This document shows, in pieces, positions 18,009-26,824 of a DNA stretch of 64,000 nucleotides. Positions within the stretch are counted from its first letter, which is position 1. Each line of letters begins with the position of its first letter. The DNA lies in contig NZ_JAEINN010000006.1 of assembly GCF_016342405.1 (NCBI RefSeq), forward strand, positions 1-64,000, read 5' to 3'. The translations under genes and the position numbers were made by a program. This DNA comes from Maridesulfovibrio ferrireducens. GTDB taxonomy: Bacteria > Desulfobacterota > Desulfovibrionia > Desulfovibrionales > Desulfovibrionaceae. Below the pieces are notes generated by a model. That model saw only the letters and a program-made list of their open reading frames with translations. It had not been told where the DNA came from and searched no databases.

Positions 18009-18638
18009 TTAATCTGATGAGCTGATATTGAATGCCACTGAATAAAAATGATGAGTGAAGTCGACGTACTCAACAGTAATTTCTTTTGGAACTTGAATTC
18101 TTGCCTGCGCAAAATTTACAATCCCTTTTATACCGCCATCAACAAGATAGTTGGCTGCTCTTTGAGCCCTTTCAGGAGGAGTAGTAATTATTCCGATTTC
18201 AAGCCCGAACTCATCAACTCTGCCCTTTAACTGGCGCGTGCAGACAACTTCAAGTCCTGAAACGATTTCACCTATTTTATAAGGATCACAATCGAAAGCA
18301 GCCCTGATAGAAAAACCTCTTAATGCAAACTCTTTATGACGAAGCAAAGCCCGTCCAAGGTTACCGACCCCGACAAGGGCGCAGCCCCAAACTCGGTCGA
18401 CACCTAAAGAGTGCTTAATGGAAGAAATCAATTCATGCACATAATAGCCGACACCGCGCACTCCGAACTCTCCGAAATAAGCTAAATCTTTGCGAATTTG
18501 GGAAGGGTTAACTGAACAAGCACGAGCTAACTTTTCTGAGGATACAACTTCAACACCGTCACGCTTCAGCCCCGTAAGAACTTGTATGTAAACTGCGAGT
18601 CGTTTGATTGTCGCTTTGGGGATATTCTGGGTTTTCAC
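18009..18638 (-). CDS. rex: redox-sensing transcriptional repressor Rex
   Basis: Rex senses the NADH/NAD+ ratio and represses energy and fermentation genes when NADH is low. The 209-aa protein has an N-terminal winged helix (about 5-80, with SVNPSQIRKDLAYFGEFG), a Rossmann NAD site VGVGNLGRAL (about 90-99), and a C-terminal swapped helix (DFTHHFYSVAFN). It is next to the ATP synthase Fo genes on the same strand, an arrangement I recall from Desulfovibrio. A Rex-box-like site lies about 270 bp upstream. Confidence 0.96.
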   Translation of the reverse strand: MKTQNIPKATIKRLAVYIQVLTGLKRDGVEVVSSEKLARACSVNPSQIRKDLAYFGEFGVRGVGYYVHELISSIKHSLGVDRVWGCALVGVGNLGRALLRHKEFALRGFSIRAAFDCDPYKIGEIVSGLEVVCTRQLKGRVDEFGLEIGIITTPPERAQRAANYLVDGGIKGIVNFAQARIQVPKEITVEYVDFTHHFYSVAFNISSSD

Positions 18639-18909
18639 AATAAGTACCTGTTTTTCATGTCCCGCATAGTCATGAAAAATAAAATGTTGGAAATCTCAGA
18701 TTGCAAAACGCTGAAACTATGCTCGCTTTCACAAATCTGGCTCTAGATTATTTACTGATTAGTCAAACTCAACAATTGTAACCACCTTCAATCGGATAAA
18801 ACTATACACTAGAGCAGTAGCTTTCCGATACCCCCAAAAAACATTTTTTGTGATCTATTTATATTATAAGGACCTAGAAATAGAGATACCCTTACAACAA
18901 ACCAGAACT

Positions 18910-18927
18910 ATGTGAAAAAATTAACAA
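18910..18927. promoter_or_regulatory. candidate Rex operator
   Basis: ATGTGAA-AAAA-TTAACAA differs in two positions from the general Rex consensus TTGTGAA-N4-TTCACAA. It lies between atpE and rex. The site would suit rex autoregulation; this is inference. Confidence 0.45.
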
Positions 18928-18940
18928 TTATAGTCCTAAT

Positions 18941-18963
18941 AAAGGAGGCCCGAAAGCCTCCTT
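18941..18963 (-). terminator. terminator of the atp operon
   Basis: AAGGAGGC / GCCTCCTT forms an 8-bp stem with a 6-nt loop. The following minus-strand bases are TTTATT, a modest U-tract. It lies about 25 bases after the atpE stop. Confidence 0.6.
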
Positions 18964-18986
18964 CAAATATTTCCAAATCCTGAAAA

Positions 18987-19376
<390 letters not shown>

Positions 19377-19385
19377 TCACTAATT

Positions 19386-20072
19386 CTAATGAGCGTGTTC
19401 CAGAGAGCCCTTCAAATAAATCATGGTAAGCATGAAGAAGATGAATGCCTGGATTACCTTTGCAAGCATGAACAAGAAGTACATGGGCAAGGTAGAAACT
19501 ACGGGAGCAAGCATGAACAAGAGCACGAGAACAATTTCTTCACCGCGAATGTTACCGAACAGACGTAGAGTAAGTGAAAGCGGACGAGAAATGTGCGAAA
19601 CGATCTCGATGATAAACATCAAAGGAGCGAGTGCTGGAACCGGCCCAAAGAAATGCTTGATGTATCCTGCACCGTGTTGCTTGATACCAATGTAGTTGTA
19701 GTAAAGAAAAGTACAAACAGCCATTGCCGCATTGGTGTTGACATTCGCAGTAGGAGCGTCACAACCGGGAACAAGGCCTAAAAGGTTCATCACAAGGATG
19801 TAAACAAACAAAGTACACATGAAAGGAAAAACTGTACGCCCACCCTCACCGATGTTCGCAACAACAAAGTCTTCAAGACCGCCGACAATTATCTCGACTA
19901 GATTTTGAAGCCCGCCCGGAACCAGACTAAGTTTTCTGGAAACGAGAAACCCGATAGTGAACAGAATGAGCATTGCTAACCATGTGTACCATACATGAAT
20001 GGGGATGTGAGTTCCCAAAGCATTGTTCAACTCTGTCATGAATATTAATGGATGTGGTAATCCTGCAGCCAT
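19386..20072 (-). CDS. atpB: ATP synthase Fo subunit a
   Basis: This membrane stator subunit provides the ion half-channels. The start at 20072 (228 aa) is preferred: it has AAGGA and GGAGG upstream and gives the usual short N-terminus MAAGLPHPLIF. A longer reading from 20177 overlaps atpI and is unlikely. The essential Arg is in LSLTLRLFGNIRGEE. About six membrane segments are seen. It starts 6 bases after the atpI stop. Confidence 0.95.
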   Translation of the reverse strand: MAAGLPHPLIFMTELNNALGTHIPIHVWYTWLAMLILFTIGFLVSRKLSLVPGGLQNLVEIIVGGLEDFVVANIGEGGRTVFPFMCTLFVYILVMNLLGLVPGCDAPTANVNTNAAMAVCTFLYYNYIGIKQHGAGYIKHFFGPVPALAPLMFIIEIVSHISRPLSLTLRLFGNIRGEEIVLVLLFMLAPVVSTLPMYFLFMLAKVIQAFIFFMLTMIYLKGSLEHAH

Positions 20073-20077
20073 GATCC

Positions 20078-20497
20078 TTATGCCTCCTTCGCTTTTTGCC
20101 GAAATCCGGCAACGCCCCAAAATATTGCATTCACAACTACGGAACTGAGCCCGGCCAAAAGTGCAGTTATTGAACACTGCCCCCAGACTATAAGTCCGTA
20201 TATGACCAGTCCGGATAATAACATCCGACCGTAGAAACGAATCAGCAAGGAAACAACCGCCCCCTTGCGCATATACGCCAGATGCTGACCAAATTTAGCC
20301 AGCGACCAGAAATTGAACGTGGTCAGAACAGTTCCGGCTGCCAAAGCCAATGCCCAAGGGGCAAACCCGAAGGCTACAGCAGCAAAAAAACATGTTCCGG
20401 CAGTGAGATACAACTGATTGCGTACCAAACTGCGTACGTCCGGATGAGTAAAGCCTCGCCTGTGGAGAAATGTTTCTAGTTTTTGATTAACTTTCAT
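20078..20497 (-). CDS. atpI: ATP synthase subunit I
   Basis: A 139-aa inner-membrane protein with four hydrophobic segments (from about residue 30). It fits the AtpI family that helps assemble the c ring and may handle Mg2+. The ATG at 20497 is chosen: it overlaps the end of the upstream AtpZ-like gene by 11 bases, and a purine-rich GGGAAG precedes it. The ORF extends farther 5' out of frame with AtpZ, but that part is a shadow of the AtpZ-like gene. Family call is by topology and position. Confidence 0.85.
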   Translation of the reverse strand: MKVNQKLETFLHRRGFTHPDVRSLVRNQLYLTAGTCFFAAVAFGFAPWALALAAGTVLTTFNFWSLAKFGQHLAYMRKGAVVSLLIRFYGRMLLSGLVIYGLIVWGQCSITALLAGLSSVVVNAIFWGVAGFRQKAKEA

Positions 20498-20813
20498 TGT
20501 TACTTCCCGGACCTTTCCCCTGATCCTTTCGTTGGATTTTTTGCACTTCATCAAAAACGTTTTTGAATCCAGCTCCAATTCCAAATAACAAGAAAATAAG
20601 TAGAAACCAAGGCTTTGTGCCCAACCATTTATCGAGATACCACCCGATAGCCATCCCAACAAAAGTAGAACAGACAAGATGAGTTCCGATTGTCGCGGCA
20701 TTGCCGAGGAGATCCAGAGCCTCTTTGTTTCCTTTAAAAAACAATATGTGCCTACTTTTTTCTGAAACTTGAGATGCACTTGCGACGCAAACTGACTTTG
20801 CGCAAACCTTCAC
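20487..20813 (-). CDS. AtpZ/AtpI-family small membrane protein
   Basis: A 108-aa protein with two membrane hairpin segments and the family pattern LLGNAATIGTHLVCSTFVG followed by GWYLDKWLGTKPW. AtpZ-type proteins start many Fo operons and aid assembly or Mg2+ uptake. The GTG start at 20813 overlaps the stop of an upstream 30-codon ORF (GTGA). A TTG about 24 codons in (ahead of FFKGNKEALDLLG) is an alternative and would give the more usual family N-terminus. Confidence 0.8.
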   Translation of the reverse strand: MKVCAKSVCVASASQVSEKSRHILFFKGNKEALDLLGNAATIGTHLVCSTFVGMAIGWYLDKWLGTKPWFLLIFLLFGIGAGFKNVFDEVQKIQRKDQGKGPGSNNES

Positions 20814-20902
20814 AAGTGAGATTCGTCTAGCATAATCATTTGATGTGCGTCAACGGCTTCTTTGTCATAAGCACTGTTTTTTGAACTTTTTTTGCCACTC
20901 AT
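20810..20902 (-). CDS. 30-codon ORF coupled to the atpZ-like gene (putative)
   Basis: An ATG at 20902 opens a 30-codon frame (beginning MSGKKSSKNSAYDKEAVDAH) whose TGA overlaps the GTG start of the AtpZ-like gene as GTGA. A promoter-like pair just upstream would place the transcript start about 4 bases before this ATG, so any mRNA would be almost leaderless. No Shine-Dalgarno sequence is seen. It could be a short leader peptide that couples translation, or chance. Confidence 0.35.
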   Translation of the reverse strand: MSGKKSSKNSAYDKEAVDAHQMIMLDESHL

Positions 20903-20912
20903 CTTAAAAAAT

Positions 20913-20941
20913 ATTATCCGTCAGCACGCTTAGTTACCCAA
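20913..20941 (-). promoter_or_regulatory. candidate sigma-70 promoter of the atp operon
   Basis: Read on the minus strand, TTGGGT (-35) and GATAAT (-10) are separated by 17 bases. They lie about 100 bases upstream of the AtpZ-like gene. Confidence 0.5.
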
Positions 20942-21128
20942 CTTTCTTTCAACTTGAACTCATCCTTCTCTCTGCCTTGGCTTATAGAAAAACCAACCTG
21001 ATCAACGATTATTGTATAAAATTTCACAAATCTCCTGATTAAGCCAAGTGACAATTCTTCCGTAACCAAGTAAACATAAATCTATGAGCTTATGCTCAAG
21101 ATTCGAATACACAGGAAAATAAAAAAAT

Positions 21129-23543
21129 ATGACTGCAAAACAGCTATCCCACTCAAAGCTCAGATCGAAACTCGATCCGGAAAAAATCCAGTTTGCCGAC
21201 AGCTCCGAAATACCCACTTCAACTGGAGCTTACGACCCTTTTCAACCGAGAGCTCTGCAAGCTTTCCGAATGGCTCTTGCCATATCCGGCAGCTGTCACA
21301 ACGTTTATCTCTCAGGTGAATCGAATCTCGGCAGAAGCTATTTTGTCCGTGAATACTTTGAACTTAGAGCCGCTAAGCAACCTGTTCCGCCGGATCAGCT
21401 TTATTTATATAATTTTGCGGATCAGGATAAGCCTATAGCCGTATCTCTTCCGACAGGCCGTGGCAAAAAATTTAAAACAGCTCTGTCTGATGCCGTTTCC
21501 CACATCAAGGAAAAACTTCCGGCATGGTTTGAGCGTGAGCCTCATCTAAAGGCGCACGAGCGAATTTCGCGGACTTTTCAGGATGAACGTGACGACCTGT
21601 TCTCGGACATGGAAGAACTCGCCAAAAAAAATGGGTTCAGCCTTGAAGTTGATGACCAAGACGGATTGACGTTGATCCCTCTCATTGAAGGCCGTATTTT
21701 AACAGATGAGGAATTCGAACGCCTTGATCCAGAACTGAGAAAAACACTTCGCAAATCAGCAGATGATCTGCTCGCTGAAGTGACTACCATCCTCCGCCAG
21801 ATCAGCAAGACAGAGGAAGGGTTCCGAAAAGATGAACGTAAACTTCATCAGGACTCAGCAAAAGAACTGTTAAAAGATATTATGAATCCCCTGCATAAAG
21901 ACTTTAATCAGTACGAAAAAATAAAAAGCTACCTGAAAGAAGTTGAAGACGAACTGCTCGACAATATCGACCTTTTCATGGCTAAAGAGCCTCAGCCTGT
22001 CGCCCTGCCCACAGGACTGCACCTTCCGGAATCTTCACCTACGGACGATCTTTTTTCCCGATTCGAGGTCAACCTTTTGGTTGATAACAGTACGACTAAG
22101 GGCGCTCCGGTTGTGATGGCTGACCATCCTACCGCTTTTAATCTTCTCGGCAGCATCGACCGCGAATCCGAAATGGGAGCCCTTTATACGGACTTCACTC
22201 TTATCCGAGCAGGTGCCATTCATAAAGCGAACCACGGCTATCTAATCATGTACGCCGAAGATATTCTGACAACTCCTTCATCATGGGAAGGATTGCTTAG
22301 AGCTTTGCGAACCGGAAAAGCTAAAATTGAAGATCCGGGCGACGGCGATCATATCAGAACCAAAACACTTGAACCGGAACCAATCCCGCTTGAACTGACC
22401 GTCATTTTAATCGGTTCAGAAGAAACGTATGAACTTCTTCTCTATAACGATGAAAGATTCGGTAAATATTTCAAACTGAAAGCTCACATGCAGCTTACTG
22501 CGGAAAGAAACGCGGCGAATATTCGCCGTTTCGTGGAAGTATTGGGAAAAGTTATTCACGATACTGATCTTATTCCATTCAGCAGAGAAGCTCTTGCAGG
22601 TGTTGTAGATTACTCAAGCAGACTTGCAGAAGATCAGAAAAGACTATCACTTCGTATCCCGGTCATGAAAGAAATGATGGTCGAAGCTTCCGCTTTAACC
22701 AGACTTGACGGAAAAAAGATTGTTGACCGGGCATCTCTCAATGAAGCTATCGAAATGCGCGATTACCGTTCTAATCTTTATGAAGATGAGTTCATGACCG
22801 AATATGACCGTGAAGTTATCAAAGTAGCGACTTCCGGTGAAGGGGTCGGAAGAGTCAACGGATTATCTGTAACCATGTTCGGAGACTACGAGTTCGGCCT
22901 ACCGCATCAGATTTCGTGTACCGTCGGAGTTGGTCATGGCGGAATTCTTGACCTTGAACGTGAAGCCCGCATGGGTGGGCCTATTCATACTAAAGGTATG
23001 ATGATCATCAAAAGTTATCTTGTCGGGCTTTTTGCACAGGATAAGCCTATTGTTCTAACCGGAAGTCTTTGTTTCGAGCAGAGCTATGCCGGAATCGAGG
23101 GAGATTCCGCGTCCGGAGCAGAACTGGCAAGTCTACTGTCTGCTCTTTCAGGAGTTCCGATCAAATTCAAATATGCTTTCACCGGAGCAGTCAGTCAGAC
23201 AGGCTCTATCATGGCTGTCGGCGGAGTTAACCGGAAAATTGAAGGATTCTATGAAGTTTGCCGCCGTAGAGGTTTAAACGGAGAACAGGGCGTTTTGATT
23301 CCGGCTGATAACGTAGTAAACTTGATGCTCAGGCACGAAGTGGTTGAGGCTATCGAGCAAGGTAAATTCCATATTTATCCGATAAAAACCATAGAAGATG
23401 CTTTATCTATTCTAACTGGCGTAAAAATTGGAAAAATAAGCCGCGGCAAAAAATTTCCTTTAGGATCTCTCTACCGCAAAGCCGATGACAGACTTGCGCA
23501 ACTCGCTGAAATTGCGCGCAGGTCGGAATGCAAAACAATATAA
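21129..23543 (+). CDS. Lon-like ATP-dependent protease (AAA_32/Lon_C type)
   Basis: This 804-aa cytoplasmic protein of the Lon-related S16 family has an N-terminal AAA-like region with a P-loop-like GESNLGRS (63-70), where Arg replaces the usual Lys, a long helical insert (about 140-280), and a C-terminal Lon protease domain. The catalytic dyad is S660 (GIEGDSASGA) and K703 (NRKIEGF), 43 residues apart as in E. coli Lon. The Arg in the P-loop is, as I recall, common in this subfamily. It is read together with a 256-aa gene 26 bases downstream. Targets are unknown. Confidence 0.9.
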   Translation: MTAKQLSHSKLRSKLDPEKIQFADSSEIPTSTGAYDPFQPRALQAFRMALAISGSCHNVYLSGESNLGRSYFVREYFELRAAKQPVPPDQLYLYNFADQDKPIAVSLPTGRGKKFKTALSDAVSHIKEKLPAWFEREPHLKAHERISRTFQDERDDLFSDMEELAKKNGFSLEVDDQDGLTLIPLIEGRILTDEEFERLDPELRKTLRKSADDLLAEVTTILRQISKTEEGFRKDERKLHQDSAKELLKDIMNPLHKDFNQYEKIKSYLKEVEDELLDNIDLFMAKEPQPVALPTGLHLPESSPTDDLFSRFEVNLLVDNSTTKGAPVVMADHPTAFNLLGSIDRESEMGALYTDFTLIRAGAIHKANHGYLIMYAEDILTTPSSWEGLLRALRTGKAKIEDPGDGDHIRTKTLEPEPIPLELTVILIGSEETYELLLYNDERFGKYFKLKAHMQLTAERNAANIRRFVEVLGKVIHDTDLIPFSREALAGVVDYSSRLAEDQKRLSLRIPVMKEMMVEASALTRLDGKKIVDRASLNEAIEMRDYRSNLYEDEFMTEYDREVIKVATSGEGVGRVNGLSVTMFGDYEFGLPHQISCTVGVGHGGILDLEREARMGGPIHTKGMMIIKSYLVGLFAQDKPIVLTGSLCFEQSYAGIEGDSASGAELASLLSALSGVPIKFKYAFTGAVSQTGSIMAVGGVNRKIEGFYEVCRRRGLNGEQGVLIPADNVVNLMLRHEVVEAIEQGKFHIYPIKTIEDALSILTGVKIGKISRGKKFPLGSLYRKADDRLAQLAEIARRSECKTI

Positions 23544-23569
23544 ACAATTTAAAAGTATAGGAATCCCCT

Positions 23570-24340
23570 ATGTCCAATTCATGGATACAGGCGAAAATGC
23601 CGGAATTTGTTCGTGATACATTCAGAGACTTCTGTCTGGCCGGAAGCGCACTCGAAGAACAGTTCGAAACTTTCGACCGGGAACGAAGTGTAAGCTTTGA
23701 AGTTCTAAATGATTTAATCGGAACCGCAATGAATAAAGGGTTACTTTGGAGACTCAAAGATACAGCCCATTTGCTTTTCCGCAATACAAAGGAAGATCCC
23801 TTGTCCGGTAGATTTCTGGATTGGGGATTGGGATATATTTTCCATGAAGCCTTCAAACTGAGAGAAGATGCTTATCAGAATTTGAACTATGCACCTCTTT
23901 TTTCTAATTTGAGAGGCAAAGATATTGCTCTGCAGGAATCTTCAATCGGGCAGGATTTTGTTCAGGTAGTTGAACAGACCGAAGAAAGTATGGAGCGGGA
24001 AATAAGCCGCATCAGATTTATTATTGCCAGATGTAGAAAACTTTTACCTTTATTTCTCCGAGATCATAAAGAAAATGCTCTTCTTGGACGGCTCCTTTAC
24101 TCACAAAATCACCTTATACGGGAAGTTTTTCGTGATGAATATGAGTACCTAGTGGAGACAATTTACGAAGAAGAGCCTGAAATTCTTTATGTTCTTGCCG
24201 CCAGAAGCTTAAGAATGGGCGGATGGATGGAAAAAGCTATTGATGCGACAAAACAAGCGTATAAATTGAACCCTAAAAATCCCAAGGTATTGCAAGAAAA
24301 AGAAATAGTTGATAATTGGACGAAAAGAGTTAAAGTTTGA
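23570..24340 (+). CDS. hypothetical protein downstream of the Lon-like protease
   Basis: A 256-aa soluble, mostly helical protein, rich in Glu and Arg, with no signal peptide. Its end (ILYVLAARSLRMGGWMEKAIDATKQAYKLNPKNPKVL) looks like one TPR-type helix pair. I do not recognise the rest. It starts 26 bases after the protease stop and likely shares its transcript, so an adaptor or partner role is possible but only inferred. Confidence 0.7.
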   Translation: MSNSWIQAKMPEFVRDTFRDFCLAGSALEEQFETFDRERSVSFEVLNDLIGTAMNKGLLWRLKDTAHLLFRNTKEDPLSGRFLDWGLGYIFHEAFKLREDAYQNLNYAPLFSNLRGKDIALQESSIGQDFVQVVEQTEESMEREISRIRFIIARCRKLLPLFLRDHKENALLGRLLYSQNHLIREVFRDEYEYLVETIYEEEPEILYVLAARSLRMGGWMEKAIDATKQAYKLNPKNPKVLQEKEIVDNWTKRVKV

Positions 24341-24379
24341 CTGTAATCAACGGGTACCCTAGTTTAAATTTCTATTACG

Positions 24380-24394
24380 TAGAGGAGGCCTCTA
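24380..24394 (+). promoter_or_regulatory. RBS-occluding hairpin before the LysM lipoprotein gene
   Basis: TAGAGG-AGG-CCTCTA forms a 6-bp stem that contains the GGAGG ribosome binding site for the ATG at 24399. A small stem of this kind could damp translation. Confidence 0.4.
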
Positions 24395-24398
24395 AAAA

Positions 24399-24869
24399 AT
24401 GAAAAAACTTATCTGGCTCGCAGTTGTTCTCAGCCTGATGTTCGTAATGGGCTGTGCTAAAAAGCAAGTTGTCCAGGAAGAAGTTGTGGTTGTTGAAGAA
24501 ACTGAAGTTATAGTTGTTGAGGAAGCAGTTGTTCCCCCAACACCTATGGAAATTTATGAAGCTGAGTACAGAAACCTTCCTACTTCTCATGTTGTAGAAA
24601 AAGGTGAATGTCTTTGGTGGATTGCTGAATACCAGCAGATTTACAATGATCCTTTCATGTGGCCCCTTATTTATAAGGCAAACAGAGATCAGATCAAAAA
24701 CCCTGACCTGATTTATGCAGGACAGAACCTTGAAGTTCCCCGCGTAGGCTACAGCCTTGACGAAGTTAAGGATGCCCGCAAAGAAGCCGGTGCTTCATGG
24801 AAGACCCTGGAACCTCAGCAGGACGCAGTTGTTCCCGGTGAAATGAAAGCAGCTCTCGGCTATCTGTAG
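24399..24869 (+). CDS. LysM-domain lipoprotein
   Basis: A 156-aa exported lipoprotein. The signal peptide ends in the lipobox VMGC (Cys19). A Val/Glu-rich linker (about 25-50, repeated VV-EE) follows, then a LysM peptidoglycan-binding domain (about 64-115; HVVEKGECLWWIAEYQQIY, and later NPDLIYAGQNLEVP). It probably anchors the outer membrane to peptidoglycan. It is monocistronic with a perfect terminator. The role is inferred from domain and lipobox. Confidence 0.9.
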   Translation: MKKLIWLAVVLSLMFVMGCAKKQVVQEEVVVVEETEVIVVEEAVVPPTPMEIYEAEYRNLPTSHVVEKGECLWWIAEYQQIYNDPFMWPLIYKANRDQIKNPDLIYAGQNLEVPRVGYSLDEVKDARKEAGASWKTLEPQQDAVVPGEMKAALGYL

Positions 24870-24896
24870 AAATACACAGCCTTTATTCTGCGATTA

Positions 24897-24930
24897 AAAC
24901 CCGATTTCCGTTTAAACGGAAATCGGGTTT
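24897..24930 (+). terminator. intrinsic terminator of the LysM lipoprotein gene
   Basis: AAACCCGATTTCCGTTT / AAACGGAAATCGGGTTT is a perfect inverted repeat. Confidence 0.9.
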
Positions 24931-25060
24931 CTCTGTTTTATGCCCTTAAAAGCAAATCAAGCTTGAATCCCCCCCGAAAAAAAGACTATATTAAAATAAA
25001 TCACAGATCCCGAATAATGATTTCAGGTAACTTTGTTTATTAGTTCACCCGCGGGGAAGA

Positions 25061-26209
25061 ATGAATTTTATTACATGGCTGAAAACTGGGTTTGGAAAAC
25101 TGGTGCTGGCTACAGCCGGATTGCTGTTGCTCAGCACCTTCGGATTCTACTGGCTTGAGCTTAAAGAAAGTGCAAATGCAAATTTTTCCAATGCGTTCTG
25201 GTGGTCGATCGTAACCCTCACAACTGTAGGTTATGGAGATCTAGTTCCTGCAACTGTACCGGGCAGAATTCTGGGAGCTTTGGTGATGCTGTCAGGCATC
25301 GGGCTGGTTACGTCGCTAACCGGTAATATGGCTTCCATGCTGGTTGAGCAGAAAGCTAAAAAACGTAAGGGGCTTTTAACTGTGAAAATCAGCGATCACG
25401 TTATTATACTGGGCTGGAATGATTATGCTTTCGGACTGATTGAATCACTGCTAAAGCAAACCGCGCTGAAAAATTTCAACATTGTCATTGTTTGCGATCT
25501 GCTTGAACAGCAAAGAGACGAGATAGCTTTTAAACTTGATCTTGGCGACAAACTGCACTTTGTTCACGGCTCCATTTGTCAGGCAAGTGTTATTGCCAGA
25601 GCAAATCCTGAATTTGCAAAAACTATCTATGTTCTCTGTCAGGATAATATTGAAAGCAAAGAGGCTGACCAGCAAGCTATTTACGCAGTACTGGCTCTTC
25701 GAACAATGTCCCCGAAAGTCCCGATTTACGCTGAAATCGCCAAATATGAAAACCGGGAACACCTCCGCAGGGCCGGGGCAAATGAAATTCTGCACAGAGG
25801 TGAAATTTCTGCCCGCATGATGGGCATGATGGGAATTAACTCCTCAATGCTCTCTTTCTTCCGCAATCTTCTGGGAATCGGAAACTCAGGAAGATTACTT
25901 TTTAGACCCTGCACTTCTGATGATAAACACAAAAACTGGGGAGAACTCAGCTCCATCCTCCGGACAACTGACGGAGCCCTTCCTGTTGCAGCTTGCAAAC
26001 TTGGTAAAAATCTTTCACTGCAAGACGTTATGGATGAAGGTTCAGCTCTCGATCAATTCATAATAGAACTTTTTGAAAACTCTGGACAGGATACATCACT
26101 GGGCTTGCAAGGGCCTGAAGTAAAAATGAACCCTGCTGACAGCGAACCGATGGCCCAGTATGACGCTCTTCTGGTTATCAGCGCGGCAGGAGATTTTGAT
26201 CATGACTGA
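25061..26209 (+). CDS. potassium channel with cytoplasmic TrkA-N (RCK) domain
   Basis: This 382-aa inner-membrane protein has two membrane helices around a pore loop with the K+ selectivity filter TTVGYGDLVP (about 51-60). A TrkA-N/RCK Rossmann domain follows (about 109-240, starting HVIILGWNDYAFG), then a second regulatory region. The nucleotide site has G-W-N-D-Y-A-F-G instead of the classical GxGxxG. Its stop overlaps the start of a cyclic-nucleotide-binding protein gene by 8 bases, so the two products are made together and may work together. Confidence 0.92.
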   Translation: MNFITWLKTGFGKLVLATAGLLLLSTFGFYWLELKESANANFSNAFWWSIVTLTTVGYGDLVPATVPGRILGALVMLSGIGLVTSLTGNMASMLVEQKAKKRKGLLTVKISDHVIILGWNDYAFGLIESLLKQTALKNFNIVIVCDLLEQQRDEIAFKLDLGDKLHFVHGSICQASVIARANPEFAKTIYVLCQDNIESKEADQQAIYAVLALRTMSPKVPIYAEIAKYENREHLRRAGANEILHRGEISARMMGMMGINSSMLSFFRNLLGIGNSGRLLFRPCTSDDKHKNWGELSSILRTTDGALPVAACKLGKNLSLQDVMDEGSALDQFIIELFENSGQDTSLGLQGPEVKMNPADSEPMAQYDALLVISAAGDFDHD

Positions 26210-26714
26210 TTCATGGAAATTAATACCGATATTCAATGATCTTAAAGATGAAGAACTTTTTCACGTTCAAAATATTTTTAGAAAAATATCAGTCAGATCC
26301 GGCACGAATATCATCTCTGAAGGAGAGGAAGGACATGAAATGTTTATTCTGGTCGATGGGAAAGTTAAAATTTCAAAAGCCATGCTTATGAAAGGTATGA
26401 GTATCCCATTGTTAGAAATGGAAAATCCGCGCAAAGTTCTTGCCAGTCTTGATGATTCAACTTTTCCTGTTTTTGGTGAGATTGCACTTATTGATAATGA
26501 CCATCGTTCCGCGACCGTTACAGTTGTTGAAGACTCTGATTTTTTGATTACAGATAGAGAAAAATTTTTCGCATTGATTGAAAAACACCCTGCCATAGGT
26601 AATAAACTTCTTTTGACCATAGGAAAGCGTCTGGCGGCAACGGTCCGTAAAAATAATGGCGAACTTGTAAAATTGACGACAGCGCTGGCGCTTGCTTTAT
26701 CCCGCACTCGTTAA
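26202..26714 (+). CDS. cyclic-nucleotide-binding-domain protein
   Basis: A 170-aa protein consisting of one cNMP-binding domain. The phosphate-binding cassette reads FGEIALIDNDHRSATV, with the conserved Glu and Arg. No helix-turn-helix follows, so it is not a CRP-type regulator. The start at 26202 is chosen from GGAG 9 bases upstream and the ATGACTGA overlap with the channel gene. It looks like the detached regulatory domain of a cyclic-nucleotide-gated K+ channel. The ligand is unknown. Confidence 0.85.
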   Translation: MTDSWKLIPIFNDLKDEELFHVQNIFRKISVRSGTNIISEGEEGHEMFILVDGKVKISKAMLMKGMSIPLLEMENPRKVLASLDDSTFPVFGEIALIDNDHRSATVTVVEDSDFLITDREKFFALIEKHPAIGNKLLLTIGKRLAATVRKNNGELVKLTTALALALSRTR

Positions 26715-26824
26715 CAACTGGACTTAAGTAAATTCACCAATTATGAAACCTATACCTTTGTTCTGAATCAGATCAACTGAACAGCACAGAGGAAATAACT
26801 TCTTTTGATCTTCCGGAGGAATAA

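Larger units (their letters stand above)
18639..18986. other. spacer between atpE and rex
   Basis: This AT-rich region holds the atpE terminator, a Rex-box-like sequence, and presumably the rex promoter. No supported gene is seen; the longest start-to-stop stretches are about 20 codons without an RBS. Confidence 0.4.

Noticed and set aside
20498-20779. Long N-terminus for ATP synthase subunit I
   Set aside because: This part is the shadow of the AtpZ-like gene in another frame; the family-length start is at 20497.
21193-21438. Alternative-frame ORFs within the Lon-like gene
   Set aside because: They are shorter, lack an RBS, and the main frame has full protease motifs.
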